The notes under the pieces were generated by a model. It was not told where the DNA came from and made no database searches. It saw only the letters and a list, made by a program, of their open reading frames with translations. The position numbers and the translations under genes are program-made. A stretch of 64,000 nucleotides of DNA from a virus. The DNA lies in IMG/VR virus record IMGVR_UViG_3300025117_000058, positions 1 through 64,000 of that record; one strand, 5' to 3'. Positions 16,862-24,470 of the stretch are shown here, in pieces; position 1 is the first letter of the stretch, and the number at the start of each line of letters is the position of its first letter.

Positions 16862-17249
16862 AAACAAAAAAAATAAAACAGTAAAAGTAGTAAAAACAGT
16901 AAAAACAGACGGATGTATTGGAATAATACTATTTACTATTTTTTTTACTGGTACAATTCTATCCGCTATTTACTTTAGTGGGCGTATCGATCTGTATGGT
17001 TATGAAAAAGATTTAGAACGAAGAATTCCATTTACAAAACACGAACAAATAGTTTATGGAAAGCATGATAAGAATATAGTTAGATTTAAAACAAATTACG
17101 ATACTGAACTTATTTATACTTTTCCTGAAAATATACCGTTGGAAAAGATAGCGCAATTTATGAAAGAAAACGTTGGACAGATTGCCAGCATAGAGATAAA
17201 AAATATCCAAAGTGCTTTTTTGAAAACGTTTAATATAATGGTGCAATAA
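16854..17249 (+). CDS. Membrane protein, unknown
   Basis: This 131-residue protein likely starts at GTG 16854. It has a basic N terminus, one long hydrophobic span (IGIILFTIFFTGTILSAIYF) and an extracytoplasmic or soluble domain of ~85 residues. No family recognised. Confidence 0.5.
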   Translation: MYRNKKNKTVKVVKTVKTDGCIGIILFTIFFTGTILSAIYFSGRIDLYGYEKDLERRIPFTKHEQIVYGKHDKNIVRFKTNYDTELIYTFPENIPLEKIAQFMKENVGQIASIEIKNIQSAFLKTFNIMVQ

Positions 17250-17609
17250 ATGATTGAAATCGAAGAAAAAATAATTTGTTCTAAATGTGGTAAGCTGATA
17301 CAATCGTATCGGGATGATGCGTTTAATCCACAATGGACTAATGTTTCTCCGTATAGCGGGAGTAATAATGTATTGTGCGATGGTTGTCGTTCAGTGCCTC
17401 CTGATTTTGCAAAAGAAGATAAAGAAAAAAAGGAAAGCATTGCAAAATTGGAAGATTTATTTAATACATTGTTGGAACAATACTATCAAGCGCAACAGTT
17501 GGCATTAGACGATGCATGTCTTGATTATGAGGAATTAGAAGAAAATGTCGATGGATATAAAAACGACTTTAACAAACTATTAAAATTACTTAAAAAACAT
17601 TTAATATAA
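17250..17609 (+). CDS. Zinc-ribbon/coiled-coil protein
   Basis: The 119-residue protein has a zinc ribbon (CSKC ... CDGC) in its first 50 residues and an acidic coiled coil after it. The start abuts the previous stop. Probably a small nucleic-acid- or protein-binding accessory factor; no family recognised. Confidence 0.5.
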   Translation: MIEIEEKIICSKCGKLIQSYRDDAFNPQWTNVSPYSGSNNVLCDGCRSVPPDFAKEDKEKKESIAKLEDLFNTLLEQYYQAQQLALDDACLDYEELEENVDGYKNDFNKLLKLLKKHLI

Positions 17610-17791
17610 TGGCTGAATTTTTACAATTTTTATTTGTAACGAGTATTGTCTTAGACATTCTTTGTGTAGGAACTATAATTTCTATAAAACCAGAAGATTT
17701 AAAAACTGATAAAAAAATTATGAGAATTGGAAAATTTGTTTTGATTACATTAATTTTTACAACGGCGTATATTATATCTTATCTATTATGA
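17609..17791 (+). CDS. 60-residue two-TM membrane protein
   Basis: Two hydrophobic spans (FLFVTSIVLDILCVGTII and FVLITLIFTTAYIISYLL) are separated by a short charged loop. Start and stop overlap the neighbours (TAATG, ATGA). A holin-like or antiholin-like role is possible but unsupported. Confidence 0.5.
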   Translation: MAEFLQFLFVTSIVLDILCVGTIISIKPEDLKTDKKIMRIGKFVLITLIFTTAYIISYLL

Positions 17792-18063
17792 GTGACGGAT
17801 GGATCAGTCGAAGAAAATTAAAAGATGCTAAAAAATGTGTGAATTGTGGTAAGATTTGCAATGAAATAATTTTTTGTTTTGGTGATTACAGGGCTGAATT
17901 TAAAAATTATTATATCGAAAGAGACAACCCTGATTCTTTGTTTCGATATTTTGATAGATTAAGCTTTGTTCTTCATCCTGACGATAAAATTTATCAATCT
18001 CTGTTACGATGTGGTAAGTGTAGTGATACTTCTGGCAAAGATGTGAGATTTTTTAAGGAATAA
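17788..18063 (+). CDS. Zinc-ribbon protein, unknown
   Basis: This 91-residue protein has CVNCGKIC near the start and CGKC near the end, with an aromatic-rich middle. The four or more Cys suggest one zinc site. It overlaps the preceding gene by 4 bp. Confidence 0.5.
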   Translation: MSDGWISRRKLKDAKKCVNCGKICNEIIFCFGDYRAEFKNYYIERDNPDSLFRYFDRLSFVLHPDDKIYQSLLRCGKCSDTSGKDVRFFKE

Positions 18064-18064
18064 T

Positions 18065-18301
18065 ATGACAGACCTGAAAAAGTTTACAAATTTGTACGAG
18101 GGATTTGGTATTTCTTATAGCGTAGAAAAATTATTAAAAGGTGAAACAATTCATGACTTTATAATTAATGATGAAATCGTGGTAAATATTCATCCATTTA
18201 ATCAGCCAGAAAATTCAAAAATTTATGGGTATCATGGATTTTATACAGTTCTTATTTTTAGTAGAGATGGTAAATTTATTAAGCAAATGATTTTGATATA
18301 A
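18065..18301 (+). CDS. Small beta-rich protein, paralogue of the 33474 gene
   Basis: This 78-residue protein ends YGYHGFYTVLIFSRDGKF. The product at 33474 ends GYCDFYTKIVFNRNGKF, and both start with a FYxxFGI-like segment, so the two are paralogues. Function unknown. Confidence 0.5.
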   Translation: MTDLKKFTNLYEGFGISYSVEKLLKGETIHDFIINDEIVVNIHPFNQPENSKIYGYHGFYTVLIFSRDGKFIKQMILI

Positions 18302-18302
18302 T

Positions 18303-18533
18303 ATGAAAGAAAAAATCAAGCTAACTCAGGAACAAAACATTGAAAAGCTCGTCAAATTCAGTCAGTTGGATTTATTTTTAAAGATTGGATTATTAACGAT
18401 TGGTTCTATTGCATTGTATTATGGTTATATCTACGGCACTGAAAAGATGGTAGAGGTTCAGGCACAAATAGAAGAATATAGGAAAAGGTTGGCAAGATTA
18501 CCGTTCGTGGGATCATCGTTTAAAGAAAGTTAA
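18303..18533 (+). CDS. 76-residue single-TM protein
   Basis: A charged N terminus is followed by a hydrophobic span (IGLLTIGSIALYYGYIYG), an amphipathic helix and the tail RLARLPFVGSSFK. The tail resembles that of the 43-residue protein at 9028. Function unknown. Confidence 0.5.
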   Translation: MKEKIKLTQEQNIEKLVKFSQLDLFLKIGLLTIGSIALYYGYIYGTEKMVEVQAQIEEYRKRLARLPFVGSSFKES

Positions 18534-18541
18534 AAATAGAT

Positions 18542-18739
18542 ATGTCTATTAGAAAAATTTGTACTCAACAATTTGAAATAGAAGTTGAAAATGATTTCCA
18601 AGCATTTATCGTACCAAAAATTAATGATTTTATTAATAAACAATTTTTGCTCGGTACGCAAGAAATTGGATTACCTCCAAATACAGTTATGAGAACAATT
18701 GCAAATGTTGTCAATTCTTATAAATTTATAGCAAAATGA
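18542..18739 (+). CDS. 65-residue protein, unknown
   Basis: This short soluble protein (IRKICTQQFEIEVENDFQ) is followed by an overlapping gene (ATGA). No family recognised. Confidence 0.45.
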   Translation: MSIRKICTQQFEIEVENDFQAFIVPKINDFINKQFLLGTQEIGLPPNTVMRTIANVVNSYKFIAK

Positions 18740-19011
18740 ATATTACGCTTCCGCTTAAATTTCTAAAACCTGTAAGAATGGTAGTACCGAAACTATGCAG
18801 GACTGTGACACAAACTAGAAAGGTAAAAATAGAAGTTGCAGAAGATAAACAATATATGTTTATCAATGTGGGGGCAATCGTGGTTTCGACAATAGATTCA
18901 AACAATAATGATATGATACTTATGATTTGGCACATGCTGAACGATGGAATGTGCGAAGTTGATTTCGGAGTTAAAATAAATAAGAAGATGACAGATCCAA
19001 AAATTAATTAA
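18736..19011 (+). CDS. 91-residue protein, unknown
   Basis: This beta-rich protein has a basic N terminus (KPVRMVVPKLCRTVTQTRK). It starts in the stop codon of the upstream gene. No family recognised. Confidence 0.45.
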   Translation: MNITLPLKFLKPVRMVVPKLCRTVTQTRKVKIEVAEDKQYMFINVGAIVVSTIDSNNNDMILMIWHMLNDGMCEVDFGVKINKKMTDPKIN

Positions 19012-19034
19012 CTTTTTTTAAGGAAAAAACATAA

Positions 19035-19196
19035 ATGGCAATCTTTAAGAGATGTATTAGAATAGAAAAAGACAAGACCGTTCCATTATTTGATACTGTA
19101 AATGTAAAAGTCCCAAAAGGAGAACTTCCAATAGTTATTTTTAAAGATGGAAAAGAAATATGTTTAAATCCAGACACAAAAGGTAAAATTCAATAG
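19035..19196 (+). CDS. 53-residue protein, unknown
   Basis: The frame starts behind AAGGAAAAAAC and encodes a small beta-rich protein (VPLFDTVNVKVPKGELPIV). No family recognised. Confidence 0.45.
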   Translation: MAIFKRCIRIEKDKTVPLFDTVNVKVPKGELPIVIFKDGKEICLNPDTKGKIQ

Positions 19197-19221
19197 TAAC
19201 TTTTTAATAAGGAGAAGAATC

Positions 19222-19629
19222 ATGGCAGACAATGATGTAATTAATGGTTTTTTAGGTGATATAGGGTTTAGTATCAAGAGCGTTACTGATAAGGTAAAAG
19301 ATACCGTATCGAAGGGAACTGAGATGGCAAAACAGGTATCGCCTCAGTATCAGGCTGGCAAGGCCGCACTGGATCAATTCAAAGGTGGGATGAAAACTGT
19401 AAAAAGTACCACTCCTTCGGGTCGAACAATTTCCAGACGTGTCCCGGCCAGTTCCGGCACTGCCATTCCAACGACTGGTTCAAATTATAAGGGTCGGTTC
19501 ACTATTAAGGATTTGCTTTCAAGGCTGTCAAAAAAAAGGATATTGAAAATTCCTGTTTTATATTATGGTATAGGCGGTGCGGTGTTGATTAGCTTGCCAT
19601 TTCTGAGAAAATTAGGTAGGAAAAAGTAA
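19222..19629 (+). CDS. Single-TM protein with basic C terminus
   Basis: The 135-residue protein starts behind AAGGAGAAG. It has a soluble, Ser/Thr-rich N-terminal part and a C-terminal hydrophobic span (LYYGIGGAVLISLPFL) ending RKLGRKK. It is the last gene of the packed lysis/accessory block and is followed by a strong terminator-like hairpin. Function unknown. Confidence 0.5.
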   Translation: MADNDVINGFLGDIGFSIKSVTDKVKDTVSKGTEMAKQVSPQYQAGKAALDQFKGGMKTVKSTTPSGRTISRRVPASSGTAIPTTGSNYKGRFTIKDLLSRLSKKRILKIPVLYYGIGGAVLISLPFLRKLGRKK

Positions 19630-19632
19630 ATT

Positions 19633-19729
19633 TCGGAAGGGACAAAGAGCGGTTTCATCCTTAAAATATTTGGCGAATCGCCACAAATTATTTTTATAAA
19701 GTCAAACCGCTCGTTCCTTTCTTTTTTAG
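19633..19729 (+). terminator. Long bipartite hairpin with T run
   Basis: AGCGGTTT pairs with AAACCGCT across an ~50-nt loop, and outer GGA/TCC bases extend the stem. The arm is followed by TTCCTTTCTTTTTT. Inside the loop is a small hairpin TGGCG-AAT-CGCCA. The shape and T run fit a terminator ending the 11-19.6 kb transcript. Confidence 0.65.
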
Positions 19730-19733
19730 TGTA

Positions 19734-20027
19734 ATGAATATTATAGTTCAATTCAAACAAAACGATTTTGTCTTGTTCGCTACTATTGATAAAAAAGGTA
19801 TTATTTGGGTAGAAAGCAGAACCGAGAGAGAATTTTTCCAATATCTAACCAATCCGTTTTCGTATGGGATTGTTAAAATTACCAGAGATGAAAAGAAAAA
19901 GATTTTAAGAATATTGGAAAAAGATAAAAATGTAAAACTGTGCATGAGTAGAAAATATCCGGTTGAAACGCCACAAATGAGCAGGAATTTAAGATATTAT
20001 AATGTGTTTAAAATTCAATCAAAATAA
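19734..20027 (+). CDS. 97-residue protein, unknown
   Basis: This mixed alpha/beta, Lys-rich protein begins right after the terminator. It is probably a separate small operon with the next gene (3-bp gap). No family recognised. Confidence 0.45.
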   Translation: MNIIVQFKQNDFVLFATIDKKGIIWVESRTEREFFQYLTNPFSYGIVKITRDEKKKILRILEKDKNVKLCMSRKYPVETPQMSRNLRYYNVFKIQSK

Positions 20028-20030
20028 AAT

Positions 20031-20498
20031 ATGAAACTATCCAGGAATTATCTTTTTGAATTGATTGATTATTCAAATTTTTATGATCTGTATCCTGGTT
20101 ATTCCTCGAAAGCAATAAACGGAAAAGATTATTATTTTAATACGAAAAAACAAGCAATTCAATGGGTAGATATTGTAAAAGATATTTTTGAATCATTTCC
20201 ATCAAAAATAAAAGTATATAGGACGGTATATTTCAAAAATATAGAATCTCTGAGAAAAGACGATCTGGGGGAAAGCTGGTCGTGGGAAAGAGATTCCGCC
20301 ATTGAGTTTGGTGTTCACGCAGGAAATAATTATATTTTGTCTGGTATTGTGAATCGAAAAAATGTTGACTGGAAGCGAAGCATTGAAATGTTTGTTGTGA
20401 ATTCGTCTGATCCGTTCAGTAGTGAAAGCGAAAACGAATTATATATTCCATTCTCAGAAGAAGTAATTAAAGACTTAAAAATAGAAAAAATTATTTAA
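20031..20498 (+). CDS. Possible ADP-ribosyltransferase-fold protein
   Basis: This 155-residue protein has the order of motifs seen in small ART-fold enzymes. KVYRTVYF supplies an Arg after a beta strand, GESWSWERD is in the place of the Ser-x-Ser motif, and ESENELY resembles the ExE region near the end. ART enzymes transfer ADP-ribose from NAD to host targets and are used by phages to reprogramme hosts. The motifs are imperfect, so this is tentative. A macrodomain gene that could remove ADP-ribose lies at 46576. Confidence 0.4.
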   Translation: MKLSRNYLFELIDYSNFYDLYPGYSSKAINGKDYYFNTKKQAIQWVDIVKDIFESFPSKIKVYRTVYFKNIESLRKDDLGESWSWERDSAIEFGVHAGNNYILSGIVNRKNVDWKRSIEMFVVNSSDPFSSESENELYIPFSEEVIKDLKIEKII

Positions 20499-20506
20499 AA
20501 ATATTC

Positions 20507-20552
20507 TTGACTTGAATTTTTTTTGTGATATAATGTGATACAGTGAATCACA
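20507..20552 (+). promoter_or_regulatory. Promoter with operator-like block, copy 1
   Basis: TTGACT (20507-20512) and TATAAT (20529-20534) are 16 bp apart. A 29-bp block (20524-20552) covers the -10 box. It starts TGTGATATAATGTGATACAG and contains the inverted halves GTGAT...ATCAC. It recurs with one change at 20810-20838. It drives the small genes toward the recombinase, and a repressor bound here would block RNA polymerase. Confidence 0.7.
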
Positions 20553-20582
20553 CAGATAATAAAAAAGGAAAATGATACAAAG

Positions 20583-20777
20583 ATGAAAACTAAAACTATA
20601 AATCAAATCTGCAAGAACTTAAAACAATTTATTAATAAAATAGAACAGGCTGGAAAATATGTAGAAAAAGACAGTTTTACCCGTTCCGAAACAATAGAAA
20701 TAATGAGTAATTGTATTAATATTCATAAGTCTTTAACTGTATTTGAAACAAAATTACTCCAAAAGACCTGTTTATAA
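20583..20777 (+). CDS. 64-residue helical protein, unknown
   Basis: This is the first gene after the operator-bearing promoter. It is a helical, Lys-rich protein (NQICKNLKQFINKIEQAGK). No family recognised; by position it may be a regulator or an excision factor. Confidence 0.5.
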   Translation: MKTKTINQICKNLKQFINKIEQAGKYVEKDSFTRSETIEIMSNCINIHKSLTVFETKLLQKTCL

Positions 20778-20802
20778 ATTTTAAATAAATTAAATTTTTT
20801 TC

Positions 20803-20838
20803 TTGACTATGTGATATAGTGTGATACAGTGAATCACA
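20803..20838 (+). promoter_or_regulatory. Promoter with operator-like block, copy 2
   Basis: TTGACT (20803-20808) is followed after 16 bp by TACAGT (20825-20830). The 29-bp block at 20810-20838 differs from the copy at 20524 in one base (TATAGT for TATAAT) and again holds GTGAT...ATCAC halves. Two promoters under one operator type imply a common repressor. Confidence 0.6.
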
Positions 20839-20886
20839 TAAAATTTAAAAGCAAAACGATATTGGAGGGAGACGAGGAGACATAAG

Positions 20887-21009
20887 ATGAAGATAACAAA
20901 AAATTATCGAATAAAAATTAACAAAAGAGGCGACTTGGTATTGTACAAGGGCAAAGTGCTGATGGGATATATCAAAACTGTATCAACAACTCCTGGATTA
21001 AAAGATTAA
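20887..21009 (+). CDS. 40-residue basic protein, unknown
   Basis: The small frame starts ~50 bp after the second operator, behind a GGAGG-containing leader. It encodes a basic beta-like peptide (NYRIKINKRGDLVLYKGK). No family recognised. Confidence 0.45.
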   Translation: MKITKNYRIKINKRGDLVLYKGKVLMGYIKTVSTTPGLKD

Positions 21010-21044
21010 TTTATAACTCTTATCCCCGCTAAAAGAAGAAAAAC

Positions 21045-21227
21045 ATGATAGACATTATGAAAAGAACTGACGGTAAGATAGTAACCGGACATAGAATCCG
21101 GTTTTTAAACCAAAAGAAAATCGACCAACTGTACCATTCTTATAATGGTTACAGTATTGAAATTTTCGACACTGAAGCCGAAGCGGTCGCCTATTGGGGC
21201 GAGTTGCTAAATATTATAAAATCATAA
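21045..21227 (+). CDS. 60-residue protein, unknown
   Basis: The product ends FDTEAEAVAYWGELLNIIKS, a helix at the C terminus after a beta-rich start. It starts at 21045, or at the ATG 12 bases later. No family recognised. Confidence 0.45.
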   Translation: MIDIMKRTDGKIVTGHRIRFLNQKKIDQLYHSYNGYSIEIFDTEAEAVAYWGELLNIIKS

Positions 21228-21243
21228 CTATTAACCCTTCAAG

Positions 21244-21603
21244 TTGTCTGGATATTGTAATAGTTTGTCTATTATCAAAGTAAAAAGAATTACCAAGACA
21301 CAGATAATTTTAGAAAATGGGATTAAGCTTAGAAACGATTCCATAAAAATGTATGGAGAGAATCAAGGTTATTGTTTAAAAGCAATAAGAAGAAGTGCTT
21401 GGAATAAGACAAATTATTATATCGAAAACGAAGATATTAAAGCTCGATACAAATACGAACAACTTTATTTAAAAACCAAAAGAAAGTTTGAATCACTAAA
21501 ATTAAAAGAATTAACAGTCGAGCAATTGAACATATTATTGTCTGCAATGATTCAAACAACACCCACAGAAAACAAATCAATAGAAGAACAAGAAACAAAT
21601 TAA
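21244..21603 (+). CDS. Small phage-type protein (KOW/SH3-like N terminus)
   Basis: The ~119-residue protein probably starts at TTG 21244; no ATG start is near, so the start is uncertain. The N-terminal half (KRITKTQIILENGIKLRN) looks like a small beta barrel, and the C-terminal half is helical with an acidic tail. Similar two-part proteins occur in phages without known function. Confidence 0.45.
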   Translation: MSGYCNSLSIIKVKRITKTQIILENGIKLRNDSIKMYGENQGYCLKAIRRSAWNKTNYYIENEDIKARYKYEQLYLKTKRKFESLKLKELTVEQLNILLSAMIQTTPTENKSIEEQETN

Positions 21604-21619
21604 TAAATAAGGAAAATCA

Positions 21620-21787
21620 ATGAAAATGAAATTGATACAAATAAGCATAAGAGTTGAACCCGACATATTAAAAGAAGTGGATCGGATCGTTAGAAGAGAC
21701 AGACCAGAAATGATTGCGCTCGGATCGGAATGTACCAGGAATAGTATTGTTAGAAAAGCTCTGCGGAAATTTGTCGAGAAACAATAA
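21620..21787 (+). CDS. Ribbon-helix-helix DNA-binding protein
   Basis: This 55-residue protein has the RHH pattern: a short strand (KLIQISIRVEPDIL), helix 1 with EVDRIVRRD, and helix 2 with RNSIVRKALRKFVEK. RHH proteins bind operators as dimers. It lies just before the recombinase and after two promoters with shared operator blocks, so it is a candidate for the factor that binds them. Confidence 0.7.
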   Translation: MKMKLIQISIRVEPDILKEVDRIVRRDRPEMIALGSECTRNSIVRKALRKFVEKQ

Positions 21788-22051
21788 GGTAAGATAGATT
21801 CTATATATGTTGAAACTTATAGTTATGGATGTGGCTTTAAAATAATTTTATGGATTGGAAAATTTTCCAAGTCAGTAGAAAAAATAAACAGTAAGAATTA
21901 TATTAAATTGGGTTGTAGTGCTAATCCTTATAATAATGACTGTCTAACCGTGATAAACGAAGAACTATTTTACTCTGGTTCAATTTTTGCAGAACTAAAA
22001 CAAATAAAATCACTACCAATTATTAATAATGACAAATCTTATTCCGATTGA
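21788..22051 (+). pseudogene. Open frame without start codon after the RHH gene
   Basis: After the RHH stop (TAA 21785-21787) the same frame stays open for ~87 codons to 22051, overlapping the recombinase start. The composition looks coding (VETYSYGCGFKIILWIGKF). No ATG or GTG occurs near its beginning. It may be a decayed gene, a stop-readthrough extension, or chance. Confidence 0.3.
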
Positions 22052-22994
22052 TAATCAGCAAAATAATCAAATAAAGCTATACAAGGAAACTTATTTTGAT
22101 CTGGTTGATAGATTTCTCGCTGTCTCAGACATTGTTCCAAATTCTAAAAAATTCTACAAAAAAATATTGAGATATTGGTATGAATGGTGTGAGGAAAATA
22201 ACGTTACTACTCCGACAAGGGAACACATATTGATTTATAAAAATTCACTAAATATTAAATCTCGATATACTCAGGCAGCTTACTTATCTGTTGTTGGAGA
22301 ATTCTATAATTGGCTCGATATTGAAGGTATTTATAAAGATATTACAAAAGGAATCAAGGTTAAACATAGACAGGTCGATCAGCATACCAGAAGTAAATTA
22401 ACTCTTGAAGAAATTCACGCACTGTTAAACAGTATCGACACCAGCACTTTTACAGGAAGTAGAGATTTTGCTATGATAAATCTTATGGTGCGAACTGGAT
22501 TAAGAATGATTGAATTGAACAGAGCAGATGTGAACGACTTTTTCTTTTTAAATGATAGAAGGGTTTTGTACGTACAAGGCAAGGGACGTATCCAGAAAGA
22601 CGAGTTTGTGATTATTAATGAAGAAACGTACAAACCTTTGGAAAATTATATAAATACGAGACAATTTTTATCAGTTACCAATAACAATCAACCTCTTTTC
22701 GTTTCTCATAGTATTCGAGGTTCTGTAAACGATCCAAACAAGACGAATCGGAGGCTAACCGTAAACGCTATCAGATATATTGTGTGGACAAGGCTAAAGC
22801 AAGCCGGTATTAAGCGAAAAGACATTGTGGGGCATTCGCTTAGACATACAACGGCAACACTCGCTATAGATGCTGGCGCTACCATAGAAGAGGTTCAAGC
22901 ACTAATGAGACATAAAGACCCTCGAACTACCATGATTTATATTAAAGAAAGAAACAGGTTTAAAAATGCGGCAGAAGATAAGATAAAAATTTAA
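22029..22994 (+). CDS. Tyrosine recombinase (phage integrase, XerC/D-like)
   Basis: The 321-residue protein has an N-terminal SAM-like core-binding domain (residues ~15-110) and a complete catalytic domain. The active-site set is visible: Arg159 in TGLRMIEL, Lys185 in GKGR, His269-x-x-Arg272 in HSLRH, His295 in MRHKDPRT, and the nucleophile Tyr304. It would integrate and excise the element at att sites. A palindrome built like a Xer core site lies 14 bp past its stop codon. It follows the RHH gene and operator region, as in a lysogeny module. Confidence 0.92.
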   Translation: MTNLIPIDNQQNNQIKLYKETYFDLVDRFLAVSDIVPNSKKFYKKILRYWYEWCEENNVTTPTREHILIYKNSLNIKSRYTQAAYLSVVGEFYNWLDIEGIYKDITKGIKVKHRQVDQHTRSKLTLEEIHALLNSIDTSTFTGSRDFAMINLMVRTGLRMIELNRADVNDFFFLNDRRVLYVQGKGRIQKDEFVIINEETYKPLENYINTRQFLSVTNNNQPLFVSHSIRGSVNDPNKTNRRLTVNAIRYIVWTRLKQAGIKRKDIVGHSLRHTTATLAIDAGATIEEVQALMRHKDPRTTMIYIKERNRFKNAAEDKIKI

Positions 22995-23008
22995 ACGAAG
23001 GAAACGGC

Positions 23009-23040
23009 TTATCCACATTAAGCGTGATTAACGTGGATAA
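23009..23040 (+). promoter_or_regulatory. Att-like palindrome next to the recombinase gene
   Basis: Two 13-bp arms (TTATCCACATTAA and TTAACGTGGATAA) flank a 6-bp centre, GCGTGA. They pair with one mismatch. The geometry of arms around a 6-bp spacer matches Xer/dif and many integrase core sites, and attP usually lies beside int. It could instead be a terminator stem, although no T run follows. Confidence 0.45.
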
Positions 23041-23123
23041 TAAATAATAAAGAATATTGATAAATTGATCGATCCGATAGAGGAATAGATAGAATTTTAA
23101 TTCAAAACGAGGCAATAAAAATT

Positions 23124-23414
23124 ATGAAAATCAAATTTATATTATTATTTATTATCTTTTTCCTTTTAGGCTGTGAGGTTGGTGTTCATGTTTGTGCCAC
23201 GAGACCAGGAATTTATGAACTAAAAAGTGAAACATTTCCCAATGCACAAACCTATCGTTTTGATTCAACAGCAAAAGATAATATATTATTTTGTGGTACG
23301 AATGAAATTGCACTTGAATTTACAGATTTAACAACTGGGAAAAGAATTAAACTGGAAGAAAACAATATGCGATATAGAGGTAAATTAATACTTTTAAAGG
23401 AAACATGCAAATGA
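23124..23414 (+). CDS. Putative lipoprotein
   Basis: This 96-residue protein has a hydrophobic signal (FILLFIIFFLLGC) with LLGC as a lipobox, so Cys would be lipidated. The mature part is beta-rich with extra Cys. Surface lipoproteins near integrase genes often serve superinfection exclusion; that role is inferred. Confidence 0.6.
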   Translation: MKIKFILLFIIFFLLGCEVGVHVCATRPGIYELKSETFPNAQTYRFDSTAKDNILFCGTNEIALEFTDLTTGKRIKLEENNMRYRGKLILLKETCK

Positions 23415-23494
23415 AAACAGACACCGAAGAATGCTTAATTGAAATACAAAACAAAGCCAACGAAATCTTAAAAATTAATATAAACGATAGATAG
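23405..23494 (+). CDS. 29-residue peptide, doubtful
   Basis: A short helical peptide overlaps the lipoprotein gene end. It ends in GATAGATAG, a motif that also precedes the region at 23081 and 24514. It may not be a real gene. Confidence 0.25.
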   Translation: MQMKTDTEECLIEIQNKANEILKININDR

Positions 23495-23556
23495 AATTTT
23501 AATTTAAAAAATATCCAAAAAATAAAAGGAAGAATAGAAAGAAAGGAACAAAAATC

Positions 23557-24117
23557 ATGGAAAAAACAGTAACGATAGAATTAATTACTCCGATGCTGGG
23601 AACAATCCCAAAAAACAAAGAAATCTACGCCGATTTTATCGCAACGAAAAATCCCGCAGGTATAGATAATGAAGAAATACAGACTATTGAAGAAATTGAA
23701 GAAAAAGGCTGGACGGGATTTCATTCTGATGAACAAGGGCTGTTTGTTTATGATTATTTTATCAAAGGATTCCTTAAAAATGCTGGCAATGTTTTGAAGG
23801 AAGAGCTTAAAATTAAAGCGTTAAGAAGCAAGATAAGTGATTTTCTTTTCGTAAAGCCTAGAAAAATCTACATTGGACAGAAAGTGGACGGGGTTCTCGA
23901 AAGACCATTAAGAGGACAGACGGCACAAGGACAGCGAGTAACTCTCATACGGAGTGATTTTGTAAAAGAAGGAACAATGATTACCTTCCAGCTGAAATTA
24001 TTGCCTCACAAAGAACTTACCTGGGAAGTGATAGATTCTTTGTGGATGTATGGAGAAGATCAAGGACTTGGACAATTTAGAAACGGTGGTTATGGTAGAT
24101 TTAAAATTATTGCGTAA
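23557..24117 (+). CDS. RAMP-like (Cas7/Csm3-type fold) phage protein
   Basis: This 186-residue protein begins TVTIELITPMLGTIPKNKE and ends with LGQFRNGGYGRFKI. The glycine-rich end resembles the G-loop of RAMP (ferredoxin-like Cas7/Csm3/Cmr) proteins. The centre has DYFIKGFLKNAGNVLKE and RPLRGQTAQGQRVTL. I recognise the overall sequence as a family in phages of low-GC bacteria without assigned function. No CRISPR array or other cas gene is present. A GGT-pentamer array starts at its stop codon. Start follows AAGGAACAAAAATC. Confidence 0.55.
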   Translation: MEKTVTIELITPMLGTIPKNKEIYADFIATKNPAGIDNEEIQTIEEIEEKGWTGFHSDEQGLFVYDYFIKGFLKNAGNVLKEELKIKALRSKISDFLFVKPRKIYIGQKVDGVLERPLRGQTAQGQRVTLIRSDFVKEGTMITFQLKLLPHKELTWEVIDSLWMYGEDQGLGQFRNGGYGRFKIIA

Positions 24118-24470
24118 TGGTACGGTGCTGTGGTGTTTGGTTTAGGTTTAGTACGATGAGGTAAAGTGCGGCAAAAGTAATGTGTCGTTTAGCGGGACGA
24201 AGTAATGGTCAGGCAAGGACAGGTCTTGTTTGGTAGTGTAATGGTTTGGTGTTGTGGCGTATGATTTAATGTAGCAAGGTAATAATAGTGTGTGGTTCGT
24301 CCTGGCAGGGTGATGGTTGGGTATAGTGCAGTGAAGTCCAGTAATGGTGTGGTAAAGCGATGTGGGGCTAGGGTTAGGTGCGGTAAAATTCTATATGGTT
24401 TCAGTGTGGTGGTGTTATGTACGGTAGAATGGTGTGGTCGCGCAAGGTAATGGTAAGGTACGGTGCATTA
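24117..24470 (+). repeat. Degenerate GGT pentamer array
   Basis: About 350 bp without a coding frame consist of loose 5-mers of the form NNGGT (for example ATGGT ACGGT, GAGGT AAAGT, AAGGT ACGGT) with occasional 6-base slips. The plus strand is G- and T-rich and C-poor, unlike its AT-rich surroundings. The array begins right at the stop codon of the RAMP-like gene and ends before the folded RNA at 24514. Confidence 0.7.

Noticed and set aside
24117-24470. Degenerate coding sequence of a Gly/Val-rich protein
   Set aside because: All frames hit stops and the dominant period is 5, not 3.
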